From positions 120,775,271-120,820,479 of the forward strand of contig JBOZIK010000001.1 in assembly GCA_051453625.1 (NCBI GenBank): 45,209 nt of DNA. The letters run 5' to 3'. Below, in pieces: positions 31,541-44,150 of the stretch. Made by a program: the position numbers and the translations under genes. The notes beneath the pieces were generated by a model. That model worked only from the letters and a program-made list of their open reading frames with translations, did not search any database and had not been told where the DNA came from. Source of the stretch: Welwitschia mirabilis. Lineage: Eukaryota > Gnetophyta > Gnetopsida > Welwitschiales. Positions within the stretch are counted from its first letter, which is position 1; each line of letters opens with the position of its first letter.

Positions 31541-31849
31541 TTTTTTAAACTGAGTCATGGTACGATCTCTAGAAGTTTAACTCTATCAAGTTTACATTCC
31601 TATAAATTTATTTTCTAAGATCATACTTTAAGGGTAAATAAGACCTAGGATTAGATAATCCACCTTAATAAAAGGATTCTAATGTACATATGATGCATAA
31701 TAAAACTATAAAAAGCATCTAATAATGCAAAATAAACATGGGTATCTAAATTTAACAATGATTTCCCTAGTCAATTGGCCAAAATCTTCCATTGGTAACC
31801 TCATCAACCTAGTACGTAAAGAGATTTTTTATAGCTCTCTCTCATCTTG
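31541..31849. other. Anonymous sequence before the large gap
   Basis: No coding or repeat signal that could be tied to R1 with confidence. It may be the continuing U3 of the R2 LTR. Confidence 0.35.
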
Positions 31850-32445
31850 NNNNNNNNNNNNNNNNNNNNNNNNNNNNNNNNNNNNNNNNNNNNNNNNNNN
31901 NNNNNNNNNNNNNNNNNNNNNNNNNNNNNNNNNNNNNNNNNNNNNNNNNNNNNNNNNNNNNNNNNNNNNNNNNNNNNNNNNNNNNNNNNNNNNNNNNNNN
32001 NNNNNNNNNNNNNNNNNNNNNNNNNNNNNNNNNNNNNNNNNNNNNNNNNNNNNNNNNNNNNNNNNNNNNNNNNNNNNNNNNNNNNNNNNNNNNNNNNNNN
32101 NNNNNNNNNNNNNNNNNNNNNNNNNNNNNNNNNNNNNNNNNNNNNNNNNNNNNNNNNNNNNNNNNNNNNNNNNNNNNNNNNNNNNNNNNNNNNNNNNNNN
32201 NNNNNNNNNNNNNNNNNNNNNNNNNNNNNNNNNNNNNNNNNNNNNNNNNNNNNNNNNNNNNNNNNNNNNNNNNNNNNNNNNNNNNNNNNNNNNNNNNNNN
32301 NNNNNNNNNNNNNNNNNNNNNNNNNNNNNNNNNNNNNNNNNNNNNNNNNNNNNNNNNNNNNNNNNNNNNNNNNNNNNNNNNNNNNNNNNNNNNNNNNNNN
32401 NNNNNNNNNNNNNNNNNNNNNNNNNNNNNNNNNNNNNNNNNNNNN
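31850..32445. other. Assembly gap (596 N)
   Basis: Non-standard size, so probably an estimated gap. Frames running through it are artefacts of N translation. Confidence 0.95.
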
Positions 32446-33000
32446 ATTATGCCACTAATTTTCTTAAGAAAAAGAGATAATATAAGAACAAAAGAACTAA
32501 AGGAAAACTACTTAGAAAAGTAATATTAGAGACTACTACTTAACAGAGATTGATGAATATCTATAAAATCCTAAGTTCAAGATTCCCAACTCCAAGATCC
32601 AAGCTTGAAGATTTAAGATTCAATCTTATAGCTCCAAGTTCCGCACTTAAAAGTAAGAGCAAAAGAAGATGGAAGAAATGCATTTGTATAAAAATGAAAA
32701 TTTGGTTTTTAAGAGAGGAAGAAGCTTTTTTTATAGGTAGATGATAGATCAAAGGTTCTTAATTCAATTGATTAAAGACCAGACACATAATTTTATCAAT
32801 AAAGTAAGATGATCACATTAAGTTAGTAAGATTAATCACATTGAATTAGATAATATTGGCTCTTAACAAGTTAATTAAGCTTGAGTGGTGTGTAACACTG
32901 ACGTATGAATGACAAGAATGCATCATATTTATGACTCATGCACCCAACTTAGAGTGAGTAATTCTATCAATTTACTTAGGAAGGTTAATTACATTTATCA
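32446..33000 (-). promoter_or_regulatory. Possible LTR promoter region (minus strand)
   Basis: On the minus strand, CTACCTATAAAAAAAGCTTC (TATA-like at 32726-32735) is followed by a C/T-rich transcribed-looking stretch, resembling U3/R of a Ty3 LTR. It could belong to the R2 LTR across the gap. No matching second copy is in the window, so this is tentative. Confidence 0.3.
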
Positions 33001-36000
33001 TTTCCTCGTGTGAGTTCCTTCTTAATCCTTATAACCGTATTTAATCAATTTAAAACATGTATTAAACATTGTGTGATTATGCATTAAAAGAATTATTTTT
33101 TCATAAGCACTAATTTCAAATTTACCATGTATTACAACGAGATAATTTTTTGTAATTCTAGTGAATAAGAAAATGAATATTTTATAAACCAAATACTTTA
33201 CAAATATCAAGGCGAATAAGAATCATGGTAGAGTAAAATTTGCTCTTTCATCCTTTTTGGTTTATGTATAATAAATAATGTACTTATTCACATGCCCATT
33301 AATTTCAAGATCTATCAAATCCATTAATGCTAAACACAAGAAAGAAAATGTAATAATAGAATGTAGTGCACTTAAATTTTTTAGCCACTTGTTTTACCAT
33401 TTATATTAGACATTTATTCTTATCAAGTAATTTGACTTTTTTAACCTAAACGAGACACATGGATAATAAGTAATACAAAGATTTCATATATCACTTATCT
33501 AAATATTTTATTATAATTTTACATTTTTTTATATAATTTTCAATTTAATAATTTTACCATGTAAATTAAATGCCTTTACATAAATGCAATCTCTTGATTT
33601 TAACATTTGGTTAGCTTTTGTTTATTAATTTCTTTTTATAGAAAATATAAATTTTCATACAATACTTATCAAAAATATCAAAACTATGAAAAATTACCCA
33701 AAAACTAAGATTAATTACTTAAAAGATTATCTAAGCATGCACATATCAAAATTAAGAATAATTTATAACCTTTAAAAAAATATAAGAGGTTATTGGGTAT
33801 AAAAATAAACATTAGTTTCCATAAGGCCTCTAATTAAATAAGTTTTTCATGTTAAAAATTCAATATTAAAAGTACCATATAATCAAGAGATTACCACATC
33901 TAATATTTAAGTAATTAAAACTTTACAAAATATGGGATATGGCAATGTACACATCTTAATATTTACCTTATTTAATTAAAACTCTAAACTTGTTTTGAGT
34001 GATGGAATGGGAATGTTTAAAGATCATAGAGTCCATTGTAGCTAGGTAAGCTCATAGGATAAATATTTACAATTTAAGATCAAGTCAAACTTATGTGTTA
34101 TATTAATAAAAAGATTGTGCAAGTTCATTTACTCATCCCCGGTTTATCTACATATACAAGATTTATTACTTATGGTAATAATCTTTTGAAGTAGTTATGT
34201 ATCTCTCCAAAGATTATTTTTGTCAAGTCATACTTCTTATAATAGAGTGTTTTTTTAAGCTTAGCTAATAAAGGCTTATAATTGCTTTTTAATATTTATC
34301 TTTTATATTAATTTTTTATTTAACTAGATAGATAGATATCACTTTCATCTAATAACTACGTTAATTAGCATGTTAGTTGGACATTATTTTATTAAAACAA
34401 TACACAGTTTATTCAACAATATAAATGCTTATAAAATTCTATTTTCTTTCTCGAGATAATTCAAATGAACTATAACCTTGTAGATTTTGTATTAGAAGAT
34501 GGTTTATTTAGAATAAAATTGTATTTAGATCTCTTATTTTTGGAATAACTAAACTTAATTTGAAATAAACATCATTTTACAATTTCTTTAAGTATTCAAT
34601 TCCATATTCTAATTATATCAAGCTCAAAAAGTAAGTAAGAAGAAAAGGAAGATGTTTAATGCTTTTTTTATGTGAGAGAATCTTAGAACTCAGTTAAGGT
34701 ATATTAAGCTCTATTATCAATTCTCAAGTAGAAAATGTTAGATAAATTCTTGCTTTATACTTATTTATAGAATTCTCTAAACTTGATGAAGCACTTAATT
34801 TTATGATTTACTAAAGATAATTAGTTATTCCTATCATTTACTAAAATAAGATAGATATTGTTTCTACATTTTTTAATACTATATTTATTAAATTTATATC
34901 AAAATGGATGAGTTATAAAAGAAAATATGTCCTCTTTTTAAAAGTCTAAGTACTTGATTTCATACTTTGTTTTCTTTTCACATACGTTTATGTAATATTA
35001 GTTTTATACTAAGTGACAAAGATAATAATTAATAATGTAATCTAATTGTTGATTTCATAATTATTTAATGATAAAGACTTTTATAATTTAAAAACTATCT
35101 TAAGTAAGTATGAAAACATGCATCTTGTGTTATTAATAAGCATATGCTTTCATGAAAACAAATCAGTTCATGGTTTTAGAATAATAGGTTCTATGATAAA
35201 TTTTTTGAAACATAATGTCATATCTAGTCTTTAATAATTTATATACAAAAAGTACATTACTATGGAATAGAGATGAATAATATATTTTTTAAGCATTATT
35301 ACACAATTTTTTAGAGGACTCATTAATCATCCCACTATTAAAGAAGTTAATACAATATGAAAACTTATACAAATATCTTCTAGTTTTATTAAAATAAAAA
35401 AAACTTTTTGATCATAACATATTATAGTCTATAATATTGTCAATATAGTAGAGATAAACTCATCATTTTTTATTAATTGCATTGACATTTAAAAAAAGGA
35501 TGCTTTCATCATTTTTTATTCAAATTTATCTATCGTAGAGTTTCCTAGTATAATGCCCATCTAGTATCTCTTAAAATATTTATTGCATTTTGGCTTTTTC
35601 TCTTGCTTGTCCACATTTAAATTTTCAGAACTTAGGAAATAGTGCATGATTTAATAACCATTGAATTCACGAGTGTGGTGGCAGGTGTTAGAACTAAATA
35701 CGTTTTGTAAACACTATTCATAGTGGCATTTTGTTCCTTTTTAAAGATGAACTCATGTCTTATGCATTTAAGACTATGAAATGAGATATTTATAGTAAAT
35801 ATTTTATTAGACATTTGATGTGGGACTAATCGCCACGTCATAGCTAGTGCCTTCATCACAAAACTTTTAAAATATAACTCACATCATATATTGCTTGTAT
35901 TTATGGTTGCTTGTGCAATCCTGTAACTTGTTAAATAAGTTCATGAATAACTTTAATTTTTTTAATTTTAGGTTCTATTTGTACATTTTGATTATGTATA

Positions 36001-37907
36001 ATGTTCACGTATATATTGTACCATACATAATAGTAGATTTATTTATATATTTAGTTTGATATGAACTCTAAATGCACCAACATTAATATCTTAATTTACA
36101 ACTTTCATGATAATCAATCTTACGTAAAAATCATGGATAAGGATGACCCACTTACATTGCTTTCTATAAATCCATGTTTATAGATATGAACATATCATCA
36201 TGTTTTATACATTTAGTTTTTAAAATCTTAAAATAGTTGATGGACATTTATGAGCAACTTGCAAATGTTTTTGACTTTGACATCCTTGCATGAAGAAGTA
36301 AATTTTTAAATAGAGGATTTTGCATAATTTTGTTTTTGTGAATGTGTAACCTCTTATCTTATGGCATTAGCTTTACACAGACTAAATATTAGTTAATTAA
36401 GTTGTTTAATCATTTTTTTAATTTAGCACATACATTCATGAGTAGATGGACTTAAAGTCATCATTGTTAATGACAATGATGATACAATTTAGAAATTCAA
36501 AGATAAAATGTTTTTAAAATTTTCTTGATTCCTCTTGATCATGGCTTTTTTAACTTCCTAGAATAAGGATCATTAGTTCACTTAGTGTTTGGATGCAATA
36601 TGAAAGGCATTTTAAATGATAAATAATGATCATGTAATATATATCATTCCAAATCAAATTTTAGACATCAATTAGCTACTAAAATGGCATCATAGAAATT
36701 AGAGAAAATTAAATATTTTGCATTAACTAACATGATGCGATATTGTAAGGCATGTATCATTTTTTTAATAAACTAATTTTACTAAAAGAATACATTATTA
36801 TAACAACTTAGAAGCTTTACACTAACAAATGTATTATTCAATTCTAATTTTAATACTTTTAAGAGTACAGAAGGAATAATTGTAGAAGTCCTTAATGACT
36901 TATTTTAGAAAAATGATATTATTCTTTTATTATACATCTTGAGAACCTAGTTTTACTACTATTAAGAAAGTATGTGAGGTTTTCCATAAGCCCACACATG
37001 TAATAATGAAAAATCTCTTTATATTTTAAAGTTAGTTGCAATTTTAATGAAAACAAACTTATAGTTCTAACCTTAATCTTCACTAAATGAGGAATAATTA
37101 TTAGGCAAGGTTATCTAAAAAAATTCTAATAATTATTGGGGAATGAAACTAAGGTAAGGGTCCCAACAATACTTAATTTCATTAGATATTATATAACTTG
37201 CACACTCTCGATTATATTCTAAATCTTAGATTTCACAACTAACAGTGTTAAAGTTATAAGCACTGAATGATAATGTAAAGTCCACTATAATAGTAAGAAG
37301 AGACTAGACTTCCTCAACACTTCGTTTAGCATCATAACTCTCATGTAATAGCCATAAAACATCCCTTGGCCATATAATCTAGCACTTACAGGCTGTTTAA
37401 GCTGAGCTTTTACAAATAAAAACTAGGTCCTTTATTATAGAAAGGTCCTAGTGCCATTCTCTCCTTAGGGATAATTCATGGTAAACTATAATAAAGCAAG
37501 CATAAAAACAAATGTAAAGAATATATTTAGAAAAAAAGAAAGTACAAACAAGAAGAGATGTTTATAATAGATCAGAGAATAAAGCTAAGAAGGAAGAGTA
37601 GCTCTCAGAATCTAACATGAACAAAATAGTAATGGTAAGAGTCCCTGCAATGAGAATAGACTTGCTATTATTAAACCAGAAATGTTAAGCTTCATCAAAT
37701 ATCGGGCATGGTGATATGATTTAGTTCACTGTATGAGTATTGGTGAACACCTTAAGTTATCTTAGCTCTCATAGCATATTTGTATAAGTATGGAAGTAGG
37801 ATGCAATTCCCAAAGACCATCCAACATTAGTGTAAACTACAAACTAAGATTTAAACATAAATAAATCACTCAAAAACAATAGAAATCTCAACTTATTTTA
37901 GTATAAT
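33001..37907. other. Long anonymous AT-rich region
   Basis: About 4.9 kb with no gene, domain or element terminus I can support. Frames are short and dense with stops. GATGTGGGACTAATCGCCAC near 35818 resembles sequence common in plant LTRs and promoters, without further support. Probably very old transposon debris. Confidence 0.45.
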
Positions 37908-37923
37908 AAGAAGCATAACAAGT

Positions 37924-38147
37924 TTCTTTGCTTTTACTCTTCTAAATAAGCAGTTCCCGTGTTCAGTCTGTTTCATTGGGGGCAGTTTCACCCCTATTTT
38001 TGTTCTGTCTCACAGTCCTGTTTAGAATAGTCAGCGGAATACCTTTCCTTTTGTTTTTGAACAATCTAATTTTGCTGTGAATCCTAGGTGTTATCGCCCC
38101 CTACTGTATATTTTCTAGTCTAATATATATATTTTTTTTCAAAAAAA
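37924..38147 (+). mobile_element. 5'-truncated LINE copy with target-site duplication
   Basis: A 224-base insertion ending in CTAGTCTAATATATATATTT, T-run, C and an A-run, a plant L1 3' end. Flanked by AAGAAGCATAACAAGT at 37908-37923 and exactly again at 38148-38163. It is clearly more GC-rich than its surroundings and its duplication is perfect, so it is younger than most elements here. Confidence 0.85.
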
Positions 38148-38163
38148 AAGAAGCATAACAAGT

Positions 38164-39539
38164 ATGTGAGACATCCACACTTATTATTAAAAAGATTGCA
38201 TGAAATATTAGTTGCCATTTCTTCAACTTATCAAAAGCATTAAAAGTATGTCACTAGCCATACTTAAAATTAAGAGATTAAATCTAAGTACAATAGTTTT
38301 TTACTGATGAAATAGAGTAAAGCTATAATACGTAAATAAAAAACATCAAGCTACCACTAAAATGTCATGCTAGCCTTATGGTCTAGTTCATCCTAAGAGA
38401 ATAATTTAAAAAGAAGATATAAAAAGCACTAGCCTCAACATGAAGTACAATGGGGTTGGTCTCTTCCTAAGCATGAATTCTCCAAGCATCCCCTTTATAA
38501 AGCGGGGCTCTAGGCTCTTTTTATAGAGAAGATTGGGTTTGGGGTGGTTGGTACTCTTTGTTTTTTAGTGCTTGGTGGGCGTTTAGTGGAATGGTTATCA
38601 CAATGAGTCTAAAACATGGGCTTTGAAATAGGATTCCTCCACCAGCCGATGCCACCGCCACATGTTTCTAGCACTGTCATCGTTTTGGACAGAATTGGTC
38701 ATTTTAAAGCTAAAGATAATGGTAGATTTTAGTACAACAAATGGCTGGGCGTACAACCAACAATAGCTTGCTTATCCATAGCAAATATAGAACATAAGTT
38801 TGGAGTCAACTTTTCTTAACTAACCAACGTCGCTGTACATGTAGTTGGTGCTGCTGGCTTTTGGTACAGGAATAGATTCATTTTCTGATATGTGCTCCCC
38901 TAATGCAATTAAAAGCTTGAAAATGTTATGAGAAAAGCATAAAATCAAGTATGACATCAAAAAGAATAGAAGGCATATTTGTATGATTAAAATAGTTAAA
39001 CTAATGTTTTTGTTTATAATAAATTGATCTAAAATAATTGAGATAAATGAAAATTTTTATATGTTAACACAAGACTTATAAAGAAGAGACCATTATGCAA
39101 GATAATTAGATAATTCTCAATCTTGTTGAAGAGTCAAGAGCATTTAGTTCATGCCCTCAAGATGACATAACAAAAGAAAATTTCTCTTCTAATCACCCCA
39201 AATCAAATCCTTAGTTAGTATGATAACATCTGAATCCATCTAATCTCAAAATTTTTTTTGTAGGTATATTTAATTAACTTTGCAAATGCAACTTTTAACT
39301 TATTATTACCCGTGAATCTTATATCTATTAATAAGCTAAAATTTTCCTCCTTTATATATGAAAAGAATAATATAAAATACATGACTAACTACGATTCCTG
39401 AAACTAAAAAAGCTATCAATACCTCTTTATTTTGTGATTCTCTCCTAATTTCCATTTCTCAAACATTACTGCTCAAATTTGTTATTATAATTTTTATGTC
39501 CAATTTTTCTTGAACGACTGTTTGAAAGAATCAAACTCA
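38164..39539. other. Gene-upstream region with a GC-richer patch
   Basis: Mostly AT-rich. The part at about 38470-38870 is richer in G+C and CpG and contains CTTTATAAAGCGGGGCTC and TTTTTATAGAGAAG, TATA-like on either strand. It might be a remnant of a retrotransposon promoter or a distal part of the downstream gene's regulatory region. No frame supports a protein. Confidence 0.35.
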
Positions 39540-39820
39540 CCGAGGACTGATTGATGTCGATTCAGACTTCGCCCAATTTTATTCAAAGAAAGTTCGAACA
39601 GCATCGAAGCAAATTCGAACGTTGGAGGCCATTTGCAGAGCACTGCTCAAAGCAAAACCTAAGCTTTAAAATTGATCATTGACCTCTATTCGGATTCCTT
39701 CACTCGCGTGGGATCCGTCCCCTTGGGTATACGGGATCGCTGAGATCCATTATTGCGCAAACGCGATTGAAAACACAGGCAAAAGATTATTAGGTTTTGG
39801 ATTGAACAAAATTCCTTCCA
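39540..39820 (+). promoter_or_regulatory. Promoter/5'UTR of the host gene
   Basis: Unlike the window at large, this stretch keeps many CpG sites (CTCGCGTGGGATCCGTCC, GGTATACGGGATCGC, TTGCGCAAACGCGATTG). CpG retention suggests it has not been methylated in the germ line, as expected for an active promoter. It directly precedes a good ATG at 39821. The transcription start is not defined; no clear TATA box was seen near it. Confidence 0.6.
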
Positions 39821-39985
39821 ATGTCAGATAAAATGGAGTCCGAAATTCAGAACGAAAGGTCAGCCGATTCTAAAGCAAAAGTTGATTTTGAGTTTCCCGT
39901 TTGGAGGGCTTCGAGAAGAAAAATTGCTCCAGACGCGGCATTCTTCGTGCCTGGAAACGTGGAGCGTGAAATCCTTGCAAAACAG
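39821..39985 (+). CDS. Host gene exon 1, tentatively ZNF511-like C2H2 zinc-finger protein
   Basis: 55 codons from ATG 39821 to CAG 39985, followed by a GTTAGT donor. The product contains VDFEFPVWRASRRKIAPDAA and FFVPGNVEREILAKQ. The pattern FW/FPVW...RRR...DxxFFxxGNVEREILxKQ resembles, as I recall, the N-terminus of plant homologues of ZNF511, small nuclear proteins whose C2H2 fingers lie further downstream. The zinc fingers are not in this exon, so the name rests on a short N-terminal segment only. Codon content, CpG retention and clean splice sites distinguish it from the transposon remnants. The first Met is chosen as the earliest in-frame ATG; Met5 is an alternative start. Confidence 0.65.
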
Positions 39986-40320
39986 GTTAGTTTTGCATCT
40001 TTGTTAATTGTTCTAGAGTGCTTATAGTCTATCGAATTTCGTTGGAAGAGAAAAGTCATATTTCTTGGTCAAAACAATTTGAACCGTTAGTTGTTAATCT
40101 CTTGTAATGGTATTATAGCAGAATAAATTGGTCTCATATCTCAGTGATTGACATTATTTACGAGGTTCTGTTACCCTCCTTAATATTGTTTCTGCTCTAG
40201 TGTCGTTAGTGTTATCTGTCTGTTGCCCGACTTCTGATATGCATGCATTTTAAATCTCTTAAAACTGGTGGAAAAAACATTTTTGCTAACATAAAGCTGT
40301 TTTCTTGTTAACTGTGTTAG
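39986..40320 (+). other. Intron 1 of the host gene
   Basis: 335 bases, GTTAGT donor and TTGTTAACTGTGTTAG acceptor, phase 0, T-rich as plant introns are. Excision joins ...EILAKQ to AALEVNDED... in frame. Confidence 0.65.
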
Positions 40321-40376
40321 GCTGCTCTCGAAGTGAACGACGAAGATAACGTAGTCATGCAATATGAGGAGATCTG
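40321..40376 (+). CDS. Host gene exon 2 (partial gene; continues downstream)
   Basis: 56 bases between acceptor TTAG and donor GTGAGT, encoding AALEVNDEDNVVMQYEEI plus the first two bases of a codon (TG). It extends the conserved N-terminal segment. No third exon was recognised to 45209; in particular no C2H2 pair (CxxxxC...HxxxH) is visible. So the gene either has a long intron loaded with repeats, with remaining exons beyond the window, or it is a 5' fragment. Confidence 0.6.
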
Positions 40377-41437
40377 GTGAGTTTTCGGCAAGCTAGGTTC
40401 TTCACTTCCTCTCTTTCTGCAAAACATTTGTCAATAACAATTGCTGCATGGCATTTGAAAGTTATGTGGTTGTATATCCCTAGTTTTGGCGGGAGAAGGA
40501 TTTTTCATTTGAAGCAGAAAACCATGAAGTACAACAATTGTGATTATTGAGGGATGCCTGACATGAAGAATTGAAAAGCCGATTAATATTTTCTTTTATC
40601 ATGATGATCCTAAAAATCAGGGCAATGAATCTTGTCACCTAGGAATAAAGCTTATTATATTATGGGCTTGCTAACTAAAATTTTGCAAAGTAAACGATAC
40701 AAAAAATTCTAGTCATTTATAAAATAGAGAGTAAGCAATGGATCAAACACACAAATCTATTAAGTAAAATTTTAATAAGAATTAATATTTTTGAGAGACT
40801 AATGGAGCAGGAGAGCAGATGTACGAGAGTTAGGGCTTCTGGGTGGTGTAGTTATTAAGGTAAGCAGTCTTCATGCCTTAACTTTTTTGTAGATTTCTAT
40901 GTGCAGTCCTCCTGCAGGGTTTAATAGGAATAGCTTCCCATCAGATAGGTTTGTAGAGACTGTTTTTGGTAGGTAGAACAATTCATAGAACAAATCTGAT
41001 GGAGAAGATTTTAGCTACTCATTAGTGGATGGAAAAAGAAGAGTAAAAGCTCCTATCAATATTCTGTGAAAGCAGCAGAGAGTCCTCAAATCTCCTTTGG
41101 TGGTTCTTTCTCAGAAAAATCCAAACCTTAAATACCATTGTCCAAGGCATAAACATGTTTGATAAGAAGGGCAGTGGAAATCATTCCTCTGCAAAAGAAT
41201 ATGTCTCTTCTTAGACTTGACTAGCCAGGTGATACAAGCAAAGTTTTATCCTGGAGATTGTGGAAATCTGAGAACCAACCTTTGTTTATCTTAAAATTCT
41301 GCAGAAAACTAAGAAGTGGCTTATTTGGATACACTTGCCAAATCTCTCAGAGGAGTTATGGGTGTGCAATGTACCAATTTTGGTACTTAGTTAAAGGCGC
41401 ATTAATAAATGAGAGTAGTACATTAAAAGAAGGAAAA
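40377..41437 (+). other. Putative intron 2, first part
   Basis: No exon with matching phase was found. The stretch 40790-41430 is more GC-rich than typical intron sequence and may be a decayed transposon, but no domain could be read. Short frames there are not convincing. Confidence 0.4.
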
Positions 41438-42860
41438 TGGCAAATCTTTCCTCTTTAATTTTTATTATGCATCCCTTTTATTGCCTTGGTGTAATTAAAA
41501 GAAGTGTATCAGTCGACAAAGATATTTCTTTAAGGGTGTTGTACAAGGCAAATGCTAGTTTAGAGTTTATGAGAAAATTGTATCTTGTTTTGCCGTCTTT
41601 GCTTTTGATTTCTAAAATTGCTATTAGCTAGCAATGATTACTTGTGTTTGTGGATTTTCTTCACANNNNNNNNNNNNNNNNNNNNNNNNNNNNNNNNNNN
41701 NNNNNNNNNNNNNNNNNNNNNNNNNNNNNNNNNNNNNNNNNNNNNNNNNNNNNNNNNNNNNNNNNNNNNNNNNNNNNNNNNNNNNNNNNNNNNNNNNNNN
41801 NNNNNNNNNNNNNNNNNNNNNNNNNNNNNNNNNNNNNNNNNNNNNNNNNNNNNNNNNNNNNNNNNNNNNNNNNNNNNNNNNNNNNNNNNNNNNNNNNNNN
41901 NNNNNNNNNNNNNNNNNNNNNNNNNNNNNNNNNNNNNNNNNNNNNNNNNNNNNNNNNNNNNNNNNNNNNNNNNNNNNNNNNNNNNNNNNNNNNNNNNNNN
42001 NNNNNNNNNNNNNNNNNNNNNNNNNNNNNNNNNNNNNNNNNNNNNNNNNNNNNNNNNNNNNNNNNNNNNNNNNNNNNNNNNNNNNNNNNNNNNNNNNNNN
42101 NNNNNNNNNNNNNNNNNNNNNNNNNNNNNNNNNNNNNNNNNNNNNNNNNNNNNNNNNNNNNNNNNNNNNNNNNNNNNNNNNNNNNNNNNNNNNNNNNNNN
42201 NNNNNNNNNNNNNNNNNNNNNNNNNNNNNNNNNNNNNNNNNNNNNNNNNNNNNNNNNNNNNNNNNNNNNNNNNNNNNNNNNNNNNNNNNNNNNNNNNNNN
42301 NNNNNNNNNNNNNNNNNNNNNNNNNNNNNNNNNNNNNNNNNNNNNNNNNNNNNNNNNNNNNNNNNNNNNNNNNNNNNNNNNNNNNNNNNNNNNNNNNNNN
42401 NNNNNNNNNNNNNNNNNNNNNNNNNNNNNNNNNNNNNNNNNNNNNNNNNNNNNNNNNNNNNNNNNNNNNNNNNNNNNNNNNNNNNNNNNNNNNNNNNNNN
42501 NNNNNNNNNNNNNNNNNNNNNNNNNNNNNGTTTATGAGAAAATTTTATCTTGTTTTGCTGTCTTTGCTTGTTTTTCCTAAAAATGCATTGCCATGAGCTA
42601 GCAATGGCTATTGAAAGAAGTCAAATCACAAATCTTTCCTCTTTAATTTTTATTATCTTTTCCTTTTATTTCCTTGTAGTAATTAAAAGAAGTGTCTCAG
42701 TCCACAAAGACATTTCTTTAAGGGTGTTGTACAAGGCAAATACTAGTTTAGAGTTCATGAGAAAGTTTTATCCTGTGTTGCTGTCTTTGCCTTTTATTCC
42801 TAAAAATGCATTGCTATTAGCTTGCAATGATTACTTTTCTTGGATTTTATTCATAAACTA
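41438..42860 (+). repeat. 223-bp tandem repeat array with 864-N gap
   Basis: Units share CAAATCTTTCCTCTTTAATT, AATTAAAAGAAGTGT(A/C)TC, TTTCTTTAAGGGTGTTGTAC and TAGAGTT(T/C)ATGAGAAA. Comparable points at 42530 and 42753 give a 223-base period. One unit lies left of the gap (about 41438-41660), and about one and a half lie right (42530-42860). The gap (41666-42529) would hold roughly four more. Open frames through it reflect N translation and repeat structure, not a gene. Confidence 0.85.
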
Positions 42861-43600
42861 AGGGCTTCACACTATTCCCAGGACATAGGGCAGAAAAAGC
42901 CCCAACCTTGTTAAGTCTTGTTACTTTGTTTGCTGTATGGTCATTGTCATTGTTTTTCGTTTCTACTTTTACAATTTTCTTTGTGACGCATTAGTTAATA
43001 TCTTTAATTCTTGTTAGCATCTATACACCCCTAAGTTTCTTAGAATTTTTTTTTTTAACAGTTTTATGCATTTTCTTATGAGACAACCATTCCTTTAAGG
43101 TTATGTCCTTTGCAGGCTAAAACATCTTTAAGAGCCTTTAAACCAATTCTTGAAAAATGTTAATTGAGTCTTAATTCGTGCCACATGTTTATTAATGCAC
43201 AACCCTACTTATCAAAATGACATTATTGGAGGAGGATATCCTTTTAGCCATGGTATCAACATCTACTAACTTTATTAGGTTGGATGATAACCCCAAGGAA
43301 AACTGGAATGGCTTTAGCCAAAATGCGTGTCTACATTGAGAACAATGAAGACTGGTGAGAGATTTGGAATGTAAAACAAAGTTTGGAATATGGAAATCTG
43401 AGATTATTTTTGAACACCTTCGTGATTAGCAATCAAAGGATCCTAATTAACAAAAGCATAGACTTTTCTTGTAGATGAAGATTTTTTTTTTAATGGAACG
43501 TGGTGGGCCTCTCATATTTGGACAGCAATTGGAAGTTAGAAGAACCCATGACTCAAGTAAAATAGATATTTATCAAAGAAACCAATGTTAACTTGAATAA
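42861..43600 (+). other. Unresolved intron/flank sequence, possibly the start of a LINE fragment
   Basis: Contains DNPKENWNGF and MERGGPLIFGQQLEVRR-like pieces in different frames, with no firm family match. May be the upstream part of the LINE remnant that follows. Confidence 0.3.
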
Positions 43601-44150
43601 AATGTGGGTTTGGAACAATTTGACTAGTGTTTTGATTGCAAGCTTAGGAAGAGGTAGAGACATTGCCCATTTCTGGAGACCTTATTTGAACTTCAGACTT
43701 ATTCAATCTTAGATATGGACACATTGCTTTAGAATGTAGATTATAATATTCTTACTACCAAATTCCTTTAGGGTAAAAGGAGAAGATGAAAACATTATTG
43801 GTAGTCTAGCAAAAAGTTGAACAATCCCAAGGTGAGTGATCCATTTGCAGATTTTGGTCTCATTAGAATGGTTTTGAGAGAATGGTTGGTTGCCATGTTA
43901 GTAGGATGGTTGAAGCCTTTGCAGACCTCTTCCAAGCAAAGGCTTTAATTGATTATGACCTTTTCGTTTGATTTACTCGGTGTAGAAAGAGTGGTTCAAG
44001 TTATATTGTTTCTAGAATAGGGAGATCCATCGTTTGTAATACCTTTTTCGAAAGGGACATCCTGTTGCTTAATGTTTGTCCTTCATTTGTTTCAAACCAC
44101 AAACCCTTAGTTTTTAAGCTAGGAAAGTTAAAATTACAAAGGAGATGTAA
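43601..44150 (+). pseudogene. LINE ORF2 endonuclease remnant
   Basis: Best frame near 43915-44130: FADLFQAKALIDYDLFV-stop-FTRC, then SGSSYIVSRIGRSIVCNTFF, RDILLLNVCPSFVSNHKPLV. This follows the plant L1 apurinic-endonuclease end: F...L.DL...FTW..., SRLDR, SDHxPL. The usual Asp in SDH is Asn (SNH), and SRLDR is SRIGR. The reverse transcriptase does not follow. Dead copy. Confidence 0.6.

Noticed and set aside
31725-32480. 251-codon frame across the 596-N gap
   Set aside because: Open only because N cannot encode stops; no motif in the real part.
41618-42596. Three ~300-codon frames crossing the 864-N gap
   Set aside because: Nearly all codons are N; the flanks are tandem repeat, not protein.
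43261-43560. Possible copia gag (ENW-like segment DNPKENWNGF)
   Set aside because: Only a few residues fit, and downstream sequence reads as LINE endonuclease.
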